From Pelagisphaera sp964404745 (lineage in GTDB: Bacteria; Verrucomicrobiota; Verrucomicrobiia; Opitutales; Opitutaceae), in assembly GCA_964404745.1 (NCBI GenBank), contig CAYOLG010000006.1, positions 82,692-146,691 of the forward strand: a stretch of 64,000 bases of DNA. The letters run 5' to 3'. A program made the position numbers and the translations under genes. This document shows, piece by piece, positions 44,232 through 52,538 of this stretch; within the stretch, counting starts at the first letter, position 1; every line of letters begins with the position of its first letter. Below the pieces are notes generated by a model, which was given only the letters and a program-made list of their open reading frames with translations, was not told the DNA's origin and searched no databases.

Positions 44232-46019
44232 TCAGCGGTTTTCATACCAGACCACATTTCCAGACCAATGGCCGGCCACGAGGAAATCTAAATCGCCATC
44301 GCTATCCATGTCTTCCGCTCTAAGATCGTACGAACCCTGATTCACGCCCACGAGGTGTTTCGTGAAATTCCCCAAACCATCGTTCTCATACCAAAGCATG
44401 TCGCCTGTCTGGAAGCGGCCGCAAGTGGCACCATCCAGATCGCCGTCGCCATCGAGATCTTGGAGAACCAGACTATGAGGGCCCACGTTTTTCGGGTCGA
44501 TCTCTATTGACTGGAAGTCTGGACCTTTGAACCAAAGAAGCCCTACCCCGTGGCCTCTTGAGGCCATAAAATCCATATGCCCATCGCCATTGAGATCCCC
44601 GGGATGGATATTGGACGCTCCCCACTCCCTGTCAGACAATAGGCGCTTTTCCCATTTTTTCGAAGGGTCCTTGGGCTGAATCCAATAGGCGAACCATTCA
44701 CCGTCTGGAAAACCTATGCCGCCCTTCGCTCCGGCTGCAATTTCCAGTCGGCCATCGCCATTCACGTCGCCAATTCCCATGTAATGCGATCCGCCGGGAG
44801 CATCGTTCCGGGCGAAAACATGGCGTATCCATTCATCCGATCGACTCAGATTTTTTGGCGTTTCTATCCAAGCAATGGAAAACGGGATCTCAGTGTTCTC
44901 CGGTCCACGTCCCGAATTGGCGATCAGATCCTCTTTCCCATCGCCATTGACATCGCCCGTAATGAGGCAATGGGTACCGAGTATAACGTCGTCCACGGTT
45001 CGATACTGCCAAAGTTTTCCTGAAAAGGGCTCGTCTGGACACTCCAGCCAGAACACGGTGTTGTTGGAGCCGACGAAATCCATGTCCCCATCGCCATCGA
45101 CATCTAGCAGGCAGGAATGGATACAATTGTCTCTTGGACGGTTTCGCGACAATCCTGGCGTAAACTCGTGTATGACGGTAGCCTTCCAGTCGGGGCCTCG
45201 GTGAAGAACGACATTGCCCCCATAGGACGCGATGACGTCCCGTTGCCCATCTCCATCAAAGTCAGAGGTAACAGCCGAATTAATATCGCCGGAACCGGAT
45301 GGAACGATGGTGTGTTTTTTCCAATTGGGGACCTTGTTGTTTCTAGGTAGAGATTCCCACAGACGAACATCATCGTAAGCGATGGCCCCTTCCCCGCCGC
45401 GCGATTTCAAGTTGCCCGAAGCCTTGGGTACATCCAAGCGGGGGTGACGCATTATAAGAATCGGTCCTCCTTCGATTTGAGAGAGAACCTCGTCGCCGCG
45501 GGTTTCGATCATAACTCGATACCAGCGGTCCCGCTCGATATTCCAGTCGGCCCGGTCCAGGATCTGATCCGTGTCGCCTTCAATCTGAGAGTTCCGGTCC
45601 TTTTGCAAGGCGACCCCATCATCCACGCTGAGAATGAGCCGAAAAATATGGCCGGAAGTGTCTCGAGTGCTTCCCTCGTTGAGTCCGATATGGACCGCTT
45701 TGAGTTCGCCACTAATCTTCACCGACATTTCCAGAATACAATCCCTCGCGGAGGCGATCAACCTCATGCTGGGAGTGGCGCCCGTGTGGTTGTCGCGGCT
45801 GGCCTGAAACTCCTTGGTGGACGGTATACCTCGAAAAACGCCATTATCGATCTTCCAGCGTGTTCCGTGAAGGGACTGCCATTCAGGTTTCGGTTCCGAT
45901 TTGGAAAAGCGATCCTCGAAGAGCAGATCCCCTTTTCGGGCTATCAGCGGCTCGAGAGCGTGAGCGCTTAGGGTGGTTAACAGGTTTAGCAGCAAAACGA
46001 GGGAACGAAACTTGTTCAT
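44232..46019 (-). CDS. Secreted FG-GAP/VCBS repeat protein with N-terminal concanavalin-like domain
   Basis: 595 residues. Signal MNKFRSLVLLLNLLTTLSAHA|L. The first 200 residues form a beta-sandwich of the DUF1080/LamG type (LLFEDRFSKSEPKPEWQSLH to IAYDDVRLWESL), followed by at least six calcium-binding FG-GAP repeats with the DxDGDG loop: SDFDGDGQRDVIAS, LDVDGDGDMDFVGS, GDVNGDGKEDLIAN, GDVNGDGRLEIAAG, GDLNGDGHMDFMAS, QDLDGDGDLDGATC and EDMDSDGDLDFLVA. This is a secreted adhesion or glycan-binding beta-propeller typical of PVC bacteria. No catalytic residue can be assigned. Confidence 0.9.
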   Translation of the reverse strand: MNKFRSLVLLLNLLTTLSAHALEPLIARKGDLLFEDRFSKSEPKPEWQSLHGTRWKIDNGVFRGIPSTKEFQASRDNHTGATPSMRLIASARDCILEMSVKISGELKAVHIGLNEGSTRDTSGHIFRLILSVDDGVALQKDRNSQIEGDTDQILDRADWNIERDRWYRVMIETRGDEVLSQIEGGPILIMRHPRLDVPKASGNLKSRGGEGAIAYDDVRLWESLPRNNKVPNWKKHTIVPSGSGDINSAVTSDFDGDGQRDVIASYGGNVVLHRGPDWKATVIHEFTPGLSRNRPRDNCIHSCLLDVDGDGDMDFVGSNNTVFWLECPDEPFSGKLWQYRTVDDVILGTHCLITGDVNGDGKEDLIANSGRGPENTEIPFSIAWIETPKNLSRSDEWIRHVFARNDAPGGSHYMGIGDVNGDGRLEIAAGAKGGIGFPDGEWFAYWIQPKDPSKKWEKRLLSDREWGASNIHPGDLNGDGHMDFMASRGHGVGLLWFKGPDFQSIEIDPKNVGPHSLVLQDLDGDGDLDGATCGRFQTGDMLWYENDGLGNFTKHLVGVNQGSYDLRAEDMDSDGDLDFLVAGHWSGNVVWYENR

Positions 46020-46308
46020 GACTAAACAACTATCACTGGCAGCTCTCGATCTGACCAGAAATTTCGGCAGCAAGCAGATGGCTACCTTGATTCACAGCTA
46101 AGCAAGTTTCTTGGTAAAAACGCGTTTCCGCGGATGAACATCAATTGAGCTCGCCCTGAGGTCGAGCTCCACCCATTTGCACTATCATCAAGGGCGGAAC
46201 GCGACGTCCCGGCACGTTCATTTCTCCAATCTTTAGTTAAGTCGGCGCCCGTGAGCAGGACGGGAGAAGTTCACAAAATTGAGCGGTCCAAAGGCCATTC
46301 CAGTGGAG
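46020..46308. other. Intergenic space with a short palindrome
   Basis: About 290 bp between two minus-strand genes, without a gene. GAGCTCG at 46147-46153 and CGAGCTC at 46163-46169 form a compact 7-bp hairpin with a 9-base loop; similar GAG-CTCG sequence occurs near 100 in the window. The spacer holds the promoter of the FG-GAP gene, not identifiable by eye. Confidence 0.4.
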
Positions 46309-48810
46309 CTAGATTTCCCTGAACGCTTCGCTGGTAACGACCAACTCAACCAAGCCCCGAAGGCCGTAGCCTCTATCTTCCAACTGCGAGACAATGAACT
46401 CAACGGCTGGACGATCGGAAAAATGAAGCTCCCTGCCGAGGGCATAGGTCAGCATCTTTTCAGTTAGACAGCGAGCGAATTGATCCTTCCGCGCTAACAG
46501 CAATATCTTTAGTTCATCGATATCGGTAAAAGCTTCCCCGCTCGCCAAGGCTCCAGCTGTATCCACTAGGTTAGTTATCTTTCCGTCATCATCGCGATAG
46601 TGAGAACGGTGGCCCCCGATAGGGTCGAAATTTTCCAATGCGAACCCGATAGGATCGATCTTTCGATGGCAGTCCGCGCAGGTTTCCACTTTCCGGTGCT
46701 TGATGAGCTGATCTCGGACAGTGGTTGCTCCCCGAATATCAGGTTCCAGCGGCTCTACGTCCGGCGGGGGCGGCGAAGGGGGCGTCCCTAAAATATTCTC
46801 TAATACCCAGATTCCTCTGACAACTGGCGAAGTTTCCACTCCATTGGAGGTAGCAGTTAGTATGCTGGCGTGCCCCAAGAGCCCGCCCCGATTCGAGTTT
46901 TCGGGCAAAGACACTTTGCGCAGCCGATCGCCCGCCACCCCTTCGATTCCGTACAAGTCCGCTAAATAGCGATTGAGAAAAGTGAAATCGGAATCGATGA
47001 AAGTATCAATATCCAGGTTGGCCCGCAAGGCCTCCTGGAAAAAGAGCCGAGTCTCCTCCTTCATCAATGGTTCCAATTGCCGGTCATGGTAGGCTTTGAA
47101 TTTCATGGTATCCGGCGGCATGGAGCCCAGCTCGTTCAATTGCAGCCAGCTATCGGTAAAGTGGTCCGCGAAGGCTTTCGACTTCGGATCTTCCAAAAGC
47201 CTGAGCGTGTGTTCCCTGAGAACTTCAGGGTCGCTCAGAGCCCCAGTCGCTGCGCTTTCGAAAAGTTCGTCATCCGGCATGGAACTCCAAAGAAAGTAGG
47301 ATAGGCGCGATGCCAGGGCGTATTGGCGGGACTTTTCGGAATCGATCGCTCCCTCTGATTCGCCGAAGTTCTGGGGAGCCTCCACATAGATAAAATTCGG
47401 CGAGCAAAGGATGGCTTTAAAGGTTGCCAGGGTGGCCTCTTTCACACTTTGGCCGGAGCGAATCAAGGATTGGCAATACTGCTGATAGCGATCCACTTCG
47501 CTGGCCAGCGGAGGGCGCCTGAACGCTCGACCGACAAAGCGTTCAATGGCTTGTTCGGCTTCTCTCGTGGAGTCGAGATTCGCATGCCTACCGAAAAGAG
47601 CCATCGTTGCTCTCGAGACTTCAGCTGTCTGAGCAGGTCCTTCTACTTCCATATAGTGGATACGCATGCGCGGACCTTCGTAAACGTCAGAGAGATAGAT
47701 TTCCTGATTCTCGGCAGGCTTGGCCGCCACCCCATCTCGCCAGTTGCTCGGCAGCACCTCCGGGTGATAGCGAGGAGCTATTCGGGTCAACACTCCCTTG
47801 AAGGGCTGCGGCCCGTTGGCGTAGCGGATAACCGGAACAAAACCTTTATCCATCCACGCGTGGATTTCGTAGATCTCTGTCTCATGATCCAACAAAGGGA
47901 TACTGGCTACGACGCGATCTGATACATTGTATCGCCTACCTGGATAGTTGACGCTAGGATCTGTCACCAGAACTTCCATTTTTATTGGCTCGTTTGGATC
48001 GATCCCCAGCAAATCGGGATCGTAGCGATTGATTCGGTTGATGGCCTCCGCTTTGACTCGAATGGTATAATAGCCATCGGCTGGAACGCCTTTGAATCGA
48101 TCCGCGTAAACGCGATCTGATTTGCGATCGCCATGGCCGACATCGACGTAGCTCCCATCCACATTGACTTCAAACCAGATTTGCGGGCGAAAATGAAAGA
48201 TCCGGTCGCACATGTCGTCAGGAGTAAAATGCTCATCGACATAAACGTCCGGATTAAGGATTCCAGCCGCTTTATCAATCACTTGAGACCCTGCTTCCAG
48301 ATAACGTTCTAGTAAGTAGTCCGAAAGCGTTAGCATATCGCCAATATTCTCAAAACCTTTGTGGCGACTATCTGGCGGGAAGGAACTGGTGGGATCGAAG
48401 GAATCGATCTTCACGCCGCAGAGATCTCTAATTGTATAGAGGTATTCATACCGGGTTAGCCGGCGAAGGTTGGATCCACTTTCCTCGGCATGCAGGGCAT
48501 AGGCCGTTTCCAAGTTGCCTGTTATCCAACCAACTATGGCTTTGGATTCGGCATTGGAGGGAGGCGCCTCCTCCTCAGGCGGCATGTCGCCGAGGTTGAT
48601 CATATCTAGAATCTCTTGCCACGCGTAGGCATCGTCCTCGCTGGAAAAGTCTAATCCAAGGCCATCGAACCGCCGATCCCCTTTTTGCTCATTCTCGCCA
48701 TGGCAATGGAGACAATACGTATCCAGAAATTTGAGCGGATCGATTTCGGAATTCGAACTTTGGGCAGAGGAAGCTGCAATTCCAAATAACCACACGATTA
48801 GGATTTTCAC
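46309..48810 (-). CDS. Planctomycete-type cytochrome c protein (DUF1592 family)
   Basis: 833 residues. The start is taken as GTG at 48810, because it gives a clean signal (VKILIVWLFGIAASSAQ) and the reading frame upstream covers a palindromic repeat; an ATG-initiated form would add 55 basic residues. An N-terminal haem module has FLDTYCLHCHGENEQKGDRR (Cys33-x2-Cys36-His37). The DUF1587/1592/1588/1585 modules follow, with LTRYEYLYTIRDLCG, AFRRPPLASEVDRYQQYC, ALASRLSYFLWSSMPDDEL, LLGHASILTATSNGVETSPV and a second haem motif VETCADCHRKIDPIGFALEN (Cys711-x2-Cys714-His715). Periplasmic redox protein of unknown reaction, paired with the DUF1552 gene. Confidence 0.92.
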   Translation of the reverse strand: MKILIVWLFGIAASSAQSSNSEIDPLKFLDTYCLHCHGENEQKGDRRFDGLGLDFSSEDDAYAWQEILDMINLGDMPPEEEAPPSNAESKAIVGWITGNLETAYALHAEESGSNLRRLTRYEYLYTIRDLCGVKIDSFDPTSSFPPDSRHKGFENIGDMLTLSDYLLERYLEAGSQVIDKAAGILNPDVYVDEHFTPDDMCDRIFHFRPQIWFEVNVDGSYVDVGHGDRKSDRVYADRFKGVPADGYYTIRVKAEAINRINRYDPDLLGIDPNEPIKMEVLVTDPSVNYPGRRYNVSDRVVASIPLLDHETEIYEIHAWMDKGFVPVIRYANGPQPFKGVLTRIAPRYHPEVLPSNWRDGVAAKPAENQEIYLSDVYEGPRMRIHYMEVEGPAQTAEVSRATMALFGRHANLDSTREAEQAIERFVGRAFRRPPLASEVDRYQQYCQSLIRSGQSVKEATLATFKAILCSPNFIYVEAPQNFGESEGAIDSEKSRQYALASRLSYFLWSSMPDDELFESAATGALSDPEVLREHTLRLLEDPKSKAFADHFTDSWLQLNELGSMPPDTMKFKAYHDRQLEPLMKEETRLFFQEALRANLDIDTFIDSDFTFLNRYLADLYGIEGVAGDRLRKVSLPENSNRGGLLGHASILTATSNGVETSPVVRGIWVLENILGTPPSPPPPDVEPLEPDIRGATTVRDQLIKHRKVETCADCHRKIDPIGFALENFDPIGGHRSHYRDDDGKITNLVDTAGALASGEAFTDIDELKILLLARKDQFARCLTEKMLTYALGRELHFSDRPAVEFIVSQLEDRGYGLRGLVELVVTSEAFREI

Positions 48811-48857
48811 CGGTATTGAAAGGCAGTGGGGACCGATAAAACTTAAGCGATGTCGAA

Positions 48858-48904
48858 GGGCTCGGTCCTTCGCCTTTTTGACTGACCGGAGGGCCGAGCC
48901 CAGT
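48858..48904. repeat. Palindrome ahead of the DUF1592 gene, possibly family A-related
   Basis: GGGCTCGGTCC (48858-48868) faces GGCCGAGCCC (48892-48901) around a centre holding CCTTTTTGACTGACCGG. The GGCTCGGTCC core resembles the GGACCGAGCC arm of the repeats at 22765 and 60589 but the ends differ. It lies in the 168-bp gap between the DUF1552 and DUF1592 genes and could regulate or partially terminate transcription. Confidence 0.5.
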
Positions 48905-48978
48905 CTTCGCATAAGCGTCGCCCGGCACGCAGTTCTCTCTGCCCCTACTAAAGCGTTCTGGAAAGCCCCTATCACTTC

Positions 48979-50265
48979 TTATACTAGTCCTTCCAAGGTT
49001 CCCGTGCTCGTGCCAAACTGGTCTATTTCCAGACCAAATCGCTGTAGCATGGATACGAAGACATTACAGGCCGGAGTCTGGCGACTGCCGGATTTGCTAT
49101 AGGATTTATGTTCGCCGTGGCGAAATCCCCCACCAGCCAAGATCAAGGGGAGATCCCTATTCGAGTGAGAACTAGCATTTCCCATTCCGCTGCCAAATAG
49201 CACGATTGTTTTTTCCAGCAGCGATTCGCTATCCGAAGCTTGAGTTCGTTTTAGTTCACCCAAAAATTGAGCGAACTGCCTAGTGTGGAAAGTCTCGATG
49301 ATCGACAACTGTTGCAGTCGGGTTTCGTCTTGTCCGTGATGCGTGAGAAAGTGGTATCCCTGGGTCACTCCAGGAAGTCCGGAATCTCCGCCCCAGCCAT
49401 TGATAGCGCAAGACAGGACGCGTGTTGAGTCCGTTTCTAATGCCAAGCGCATCAAATCGTAGAAAAGAGGAACTTCGTGATAAAAATCGGCAGGAATAGG
49501 TTGAGGCAATCGATAATCGGTTTTAGGTTTGGGCTCCGACAGCCAAGCAGCTGATTGAGCCAAGCGTAGCTCTACCTGCCGAATGGACGTGAAATACTCG
49601 TCCAGTTTTTCTTTGTCCGCTTTACTGATACGTTTTTTCAGCGCTGCTGTATCGTCGCGAACCACGTCTAGTATACTGCTATTGAGTTTGTAAGATGTGG
49701 CCAATCTTTGCTTCTTGGATTCAGGCGTTTCTTGGAAAAGAGCGTCGAACAGATCCTGAAGCGATGAGATCGGCGGGACCTCGACACTGTTTCGCGTCCA
49801 GGATATGCTCCCTCCTCCAATACCAATGGAGATCGAGGGATAACGCGTTTGCGAACCGACAAATTCGGCTGCCTTTTGATCTACAGTGATATTCCCCTCT
49901 GGCATAGCTTTGGCCTTATTGGACATGATGCCGGATAGGTAGGTGTGCACCGCTTCATGCCCACCCTTGATTCCCGGATGATCGAGCTGAGAAAATACGG
50001 TAAATTCGTTGCGAAGGCGGGCGAGAGGCTGCAACAGCTTTGGAAGCTTGTAGTCAGGACCGGTTTCGCTGGGGAAGAAATCGCCTGGGTAGAGGCCGTA
50101 ATTGAGGCCGATGCAGACCATGCGCATGGGAACCTGGTCAGCAGGGCTAGCGGTAGCCTGCAATGGACGGGTGATATTCAGCGATTCCAGAAACGGTAAT
50201 GCGACTGATGCGCCTAATCCCCGCAAAAAGGAACGGCGATCAACGTAAGTGGAGATTGGTTTCAT
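48979..50265 (-). CDS. DUF1552-family protein, Tat-exported
   Basis: 428 residues with a twin-arginine signal (DRRSFLRGLGASVALPFLES). The body belongs to the DUF1552/DUF1501-like phosphatase-fold family common in PVC bacteria: RMVCIGLNYGLYPGDFFPSE, GGHEAVHTYLSG, SIGIGGGSISWTRNSVEVPP, LIETFHTRQFAQFLGEL-type helix and VLFGSGMGNASSHSNRDLPL then ILAGGGFRHGEHKSYS. Its role is unknown. In these phyla it is nearly always next to a DUF1592-type cytochrome gene, as here, so the two are thought to form one periplasmic unit (inference). Confidence 0.9.
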   Translation of the reverse strand: MKPISTYVDRRSFLRGLGASVALPFLESLNITRPLQATASPADQVPMRMVCIGLNYGLYPGDFFPSETGPDYKLPKLLQPLARLRNEFTVFSQLDHPGIKGGHEAVHTYLSGIMSNKAKAMPEGNITVDQKAAEFVGSQTRYPSISIGIGGGSISWTRNSVEVPPISSLQDLFDALFQETPESKKQRLATSYKLNSSILDVVRDDTAALKKRISKADKEKLDEYFTSIRQVELRLAQSAAWLSEPKPKTDYRLPQPIPADFYHEVPLFYDLMRLALETDSTRVLSCAINGWGGDSGLPGVTQGYHFLTHHGQDETRLQQLSIIETFHTRQFAQFLGELKRTQASDSESLLEKTIVLFGSGMGNASSHSNRDLPLILAGGGFRHGEHKSYSKSGSRQTPACNVFVSMLQRFGLEIDQFGTSTGTLEGLV

Positions 50266-50284
50266 CTTAAAGGACCCCTAAGCT

Positions 50285-50314
50285 AACCACGGATTTCACA
50301 GAGAGCACAGATTT
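50285..50314. repeat. Short repeat flanking GxxExxY gene (copy 1)
   Basis: AACCACGGATTTCACAGAGA begins at 50285. An inverted relative, ending GATATCTGTGGTT, lies at 50368-50386, just past the stop of the GxxExxY remnant. Related copies lie at 50799-50884 on the other side. Confidence 0.7.
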
Positions 50315-50395
50315 ATTTTCTAAATATAGGAGGAATCTCCTATCGAACCCCATCATTATCTACGCCATCTGTGATATCTGTGGTTGAGAAACCTC

Positions 50396-50778
50396 TTACT
50401 GATTGAAAGCCCTGACTCTCTTTATTCCAAGTTTGGAGAATTTGAAGTTCAACAGAAAACCCGTTTCTATAACCGTGATATTCAAGGAGCCAAGCATTTG
50501 CGCCATGTAACTTTCGTTGAAGGCGGAAGCTACTTTTGCATCCACAACGAGATCGTCTTCTACGATGAGATCGGGAACGAGCGTCCCAATCAGCTCGTCC
50601 TGGTAGTAGACTTCGAATGCCTTCTGCCGGTAGATAGCTATACCGCGTTTATTTTCTTCAACTCGATGACAAGAGCTCGCTCGTAAAGCTTTTCATCAAG
50701 TCCAGGTTTGAGCGTATTCAAAACGTCCATCGCCGACCCAATAACGTTCTCCGAAAAGGTGCTTTCAGTTAAAGTCAT
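50396..50778 (-). pseudogene. GxxExxY-family protein, frameshifted
   Basis: From the ATG at 50778 the frame reads MTLTESTFSENVIGSAMDVL, then PGLDEKLYERALVIELKKIN, containing the family signature G-L-D-E-K-L-Y, and stops early at TAG. In a neighbouring frame the sequence continues IAIYRQKAFEVYYQDELIGT, VPDLIVEDDLVVDAKVAS, YMAQMLGSLNITVIETGFLL, NFKFSKLGIKRV and a TAA at 50396-50398, exactly the rest of a GxxExxY protein. The total of 383 bp is one base away from a multiple of three. Family function is uncertain; these genes typically travel with the short repeats seen on both sides. Confidence 0.85.
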
Positions 50779-50798
50779 TTATTGTTGGGATTGTTATT

Positions 50799-50884
50799 GA
50801 ACCACAGATTACACAGATAACTCAGATAAGAGGATCATTTGGAAATTAACTAGTCTGTGTTCTCCCTGGAAGTCGTGGTTCAAA
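50799..50884. repeat. Short repeats flanking GxxExxY gene (copies 2 and 3)
   Basis: GAACCACAGATTACACAGAT starts near 50799; an inverted copy ending CTGTGTTCTCCCTGGAAGTC then GTGGTTC lies at 50853-50884, 6 bp before the sulfatase stop. Together with the copies at 50285 and 50368 they bracket the broken gene. I know this CACAGATT-type sequence from intergenic regions of many bacterial genomes. Confidence 0.7.
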
Positions 50885-50889
50885 ATCTA

Positions 50890-52395
50890 TTACCTCGGTA
50901 GACGATCCGCTTTTCTGGGCCATGGACGTTTGCGGTCATAATAGTCTCCGTATCCAGAGTAGTTGTTGTAGGGCACTGCGTCGGACTTCCAGGAATCAAC
51001 AGCTCTATCATAGATGCGACGCATTTGACTGAGAACCTCAGGGCTTTGATTCGCGACGGCTCGGTTCACCAATTCCAAACGATCTTGGCTCACGTGAAAG
51101 AGCTCTTCAGTGGGCTCAAAGCCATCGCCGCCAAAGGGCCAATAGATGTATTTCCAATCTTTAGTAATGACTCCCAGGCTTTGGGCCTCGATCGACCCCC
51201 AAGCATTGATCAATTGCATCGATTCGTGAATGGTCGCTTGCGGATCGTCGTAAAGGGGAAGCAAGCTTTTCCCATCCACATCCCCCGGTATCGGTAAACC
51301 CGCCAAATCAAAAATGGTAGGAGCGAAATCGATGTTCCCAGTTAACGACTGAGTCCGGTACCCCTTGCCGCTGTTTTCATGCCGTGGGTCGTACATGATG
51401 AGCGGAACGCGAGAGGCTTCTTCGTATGGCAGCACCTTAGATCCGTATCCGTGCGATCCACAAAAAAAGCCATTGTCTGATGTGAATATTACGACGGTGT
51501 TCTCGCTGACACCGCTAGCCTCTAGGGCATCGCGTATCATTCCTACGGCGACATCGATGCCATAAATTTGCTGATGATAAATGGCCATAACTTCATCGTA
51601 TTTGTCGTTGTAATTCCAACCATGGAATCGCTCCCATTGACGGCCCTGCTTGCTTTGCTTAGACAAATGCTCGCTATATTCGCGGCCATAGTTACCTGGC
51701 TTGGTAAAGGTCTTTCCCTTGTAGACATCGTCAAAACGCGGATCCGGCGTTGTCGGACGATGGGCCGCTTTGAAACTGATGGACAGGCAGAACGGTTTTT
51801 CTCCAGAGGACGCCTCTTCTATGAAATCCCGGCTGAAGGCTCCATAGGATAAGGTCGAGTGCGGGTATTCCTTAGCATAGCGAGCCATCGACTGGTTTTT
51901 TGCGGTTTCGTAGTGGGTCTGTCCTGGTCCCCCGCCCCACCAATCGAAATCCTCCTCTGGCAAGCGGCCTTTTGCCTGGGGATTGTCGGCGACCAGAAAT
52001 CCGAATTTACCAGCGAATGCGGTAACGTATCCGGCCTTTCTCAGCAGGATCGGATACGACCGTTCCCAGTGCGACTGCATCATGTCGCCATGTTCGAAGT
52101 TCGTCCCGTTTTTGTATTCATATTTCCCGGTCATCACATTGGCCCGGCTGGCCATGCAAATTGCGGTAGTATCGTAATGATGATCGAATACGAGGCCGTC
52201 AGCAGCGAGCTTATCGAGATGCGGAGTTTGCGCGTCCGGCGCGCCATAGCACCCCATGGTGTAAAAGCTTTGATCGTCGGTCAGCAGGAAGACGATATTA
52301 GGCCGTTTGCCTTCGGTATTGCTTGGGAGAAAAGCTCCAAGGCAGGCAGTAGCGACACTCCAGTAGATCAGTCTGAATCGAGGAAGGTTACTCAT
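50890..52395 (-). CDS. Secreted sulfatase with CxAxR-type active-site motif
   Basis: 501 residues with a signal (YWSVATACLGAFLPSNTEG). Sulfatase fold: PNIVFLLTDDQSFYTMGCYG (metal aspartates), formylglycine site AICMASRANVMTGKYEYKNG in which alanine replaces the usual proline (C-M-A-S-R), GYVTAFAGKFGFLV, PFCLSISFKAAHRPTTPDPR, VVIFTSDNGFFCGSHGYGSK (metal Asp-Asn and catalytic His) and the C-terminal DWKYIYWPFGGDGF. CxAxR is an accepted formylglycine variant. Related sulfatases act on glycans. It lies between GxxExxY repeats and an element at 52453, and is isolated as a transcription unit. Confidence 0.92.
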   Translation of the reverse strand: MSNLPRFRLIYWSVATACLGAFLPSNTEGKRPNIVFLLTDDQSFYTMGCYGAPDAQTPHLDKLAADGLVFDHHYDTTAICMASRANVMTGKYEYKNGTNFEHGDMMQSHWERSYPILLRKAGYVTAFAGKFGFLVADNPQAKGRLPEEDFDWWGGGPGQTHYETAKNQSMARYAKEYPHSTLSYGAFSRDFIEEASSGEKPFCLSISFKAAHRPTTPDPRFDDVYKGKTFTKPGNYGREYSEHLSKQSKQGRQWERFHGWNYNDKYDEVMAIYHQQIYGIDVAVGMIRDALEASGVSENTVVIFTSDNGFFCGSHGYGSKVLPYEEASRVPLIMYDPRHENSGKGYRTQSLTGNIDFAPTIFDLAGLPIPGDVDGKSLLPLYDDPQATIHESMQLINAWGSIEAQSLGVITKDWKYIYWPFGGDGFEPTEELFHVSQDRLELVNRAVANQSPEVLSQMRRIYDRAVDSWKSDAVPYNNYSGYGDYYDRKRPWPRKADRLPR

Positions 52396-52452
52396 CGATT
52401 GAGATTAAACCACGGTTGCTTTGGAAATATCGAGAGAGAAAATGTACTTAGG

Positions 52453-52538
52453 AAGTGTCTAAAAGTCGAGGATATCGAGTTTTTCGCTATAGGGACAACG
52501 CTTGCAGCGACCCTAAGACGATGGTTTATTAGACACTC
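52453..52538. mobile_element. MITE-like palindromic element at the end of a deiminase gene
   Basis: An 86-bp stretch with terminal inverted repeats (AGTGTCTAAAA at 52454-52464, TTATTAGACACT at 52526-52537; GTGTCTAA core exact) and an inner palindrome AGGGACAACGCTTGCAGCGA at 52491-52510 continuing to 52514. No coding capacity. It overlaps the last 26 bp of the agmatine deiminase-type gene, whose final residues RVSNKPSS and stop come from it. Confidence 0.6.

Noticed and set aside
48811..48975. Fifty-five-residue N-terminal extension of the DUF1592 protein from an ATG at 48975
   Set aside because: It is highly basic, crosses a palindromic repeat and would bury the signal peptide; the GTG at 48810 fits better.
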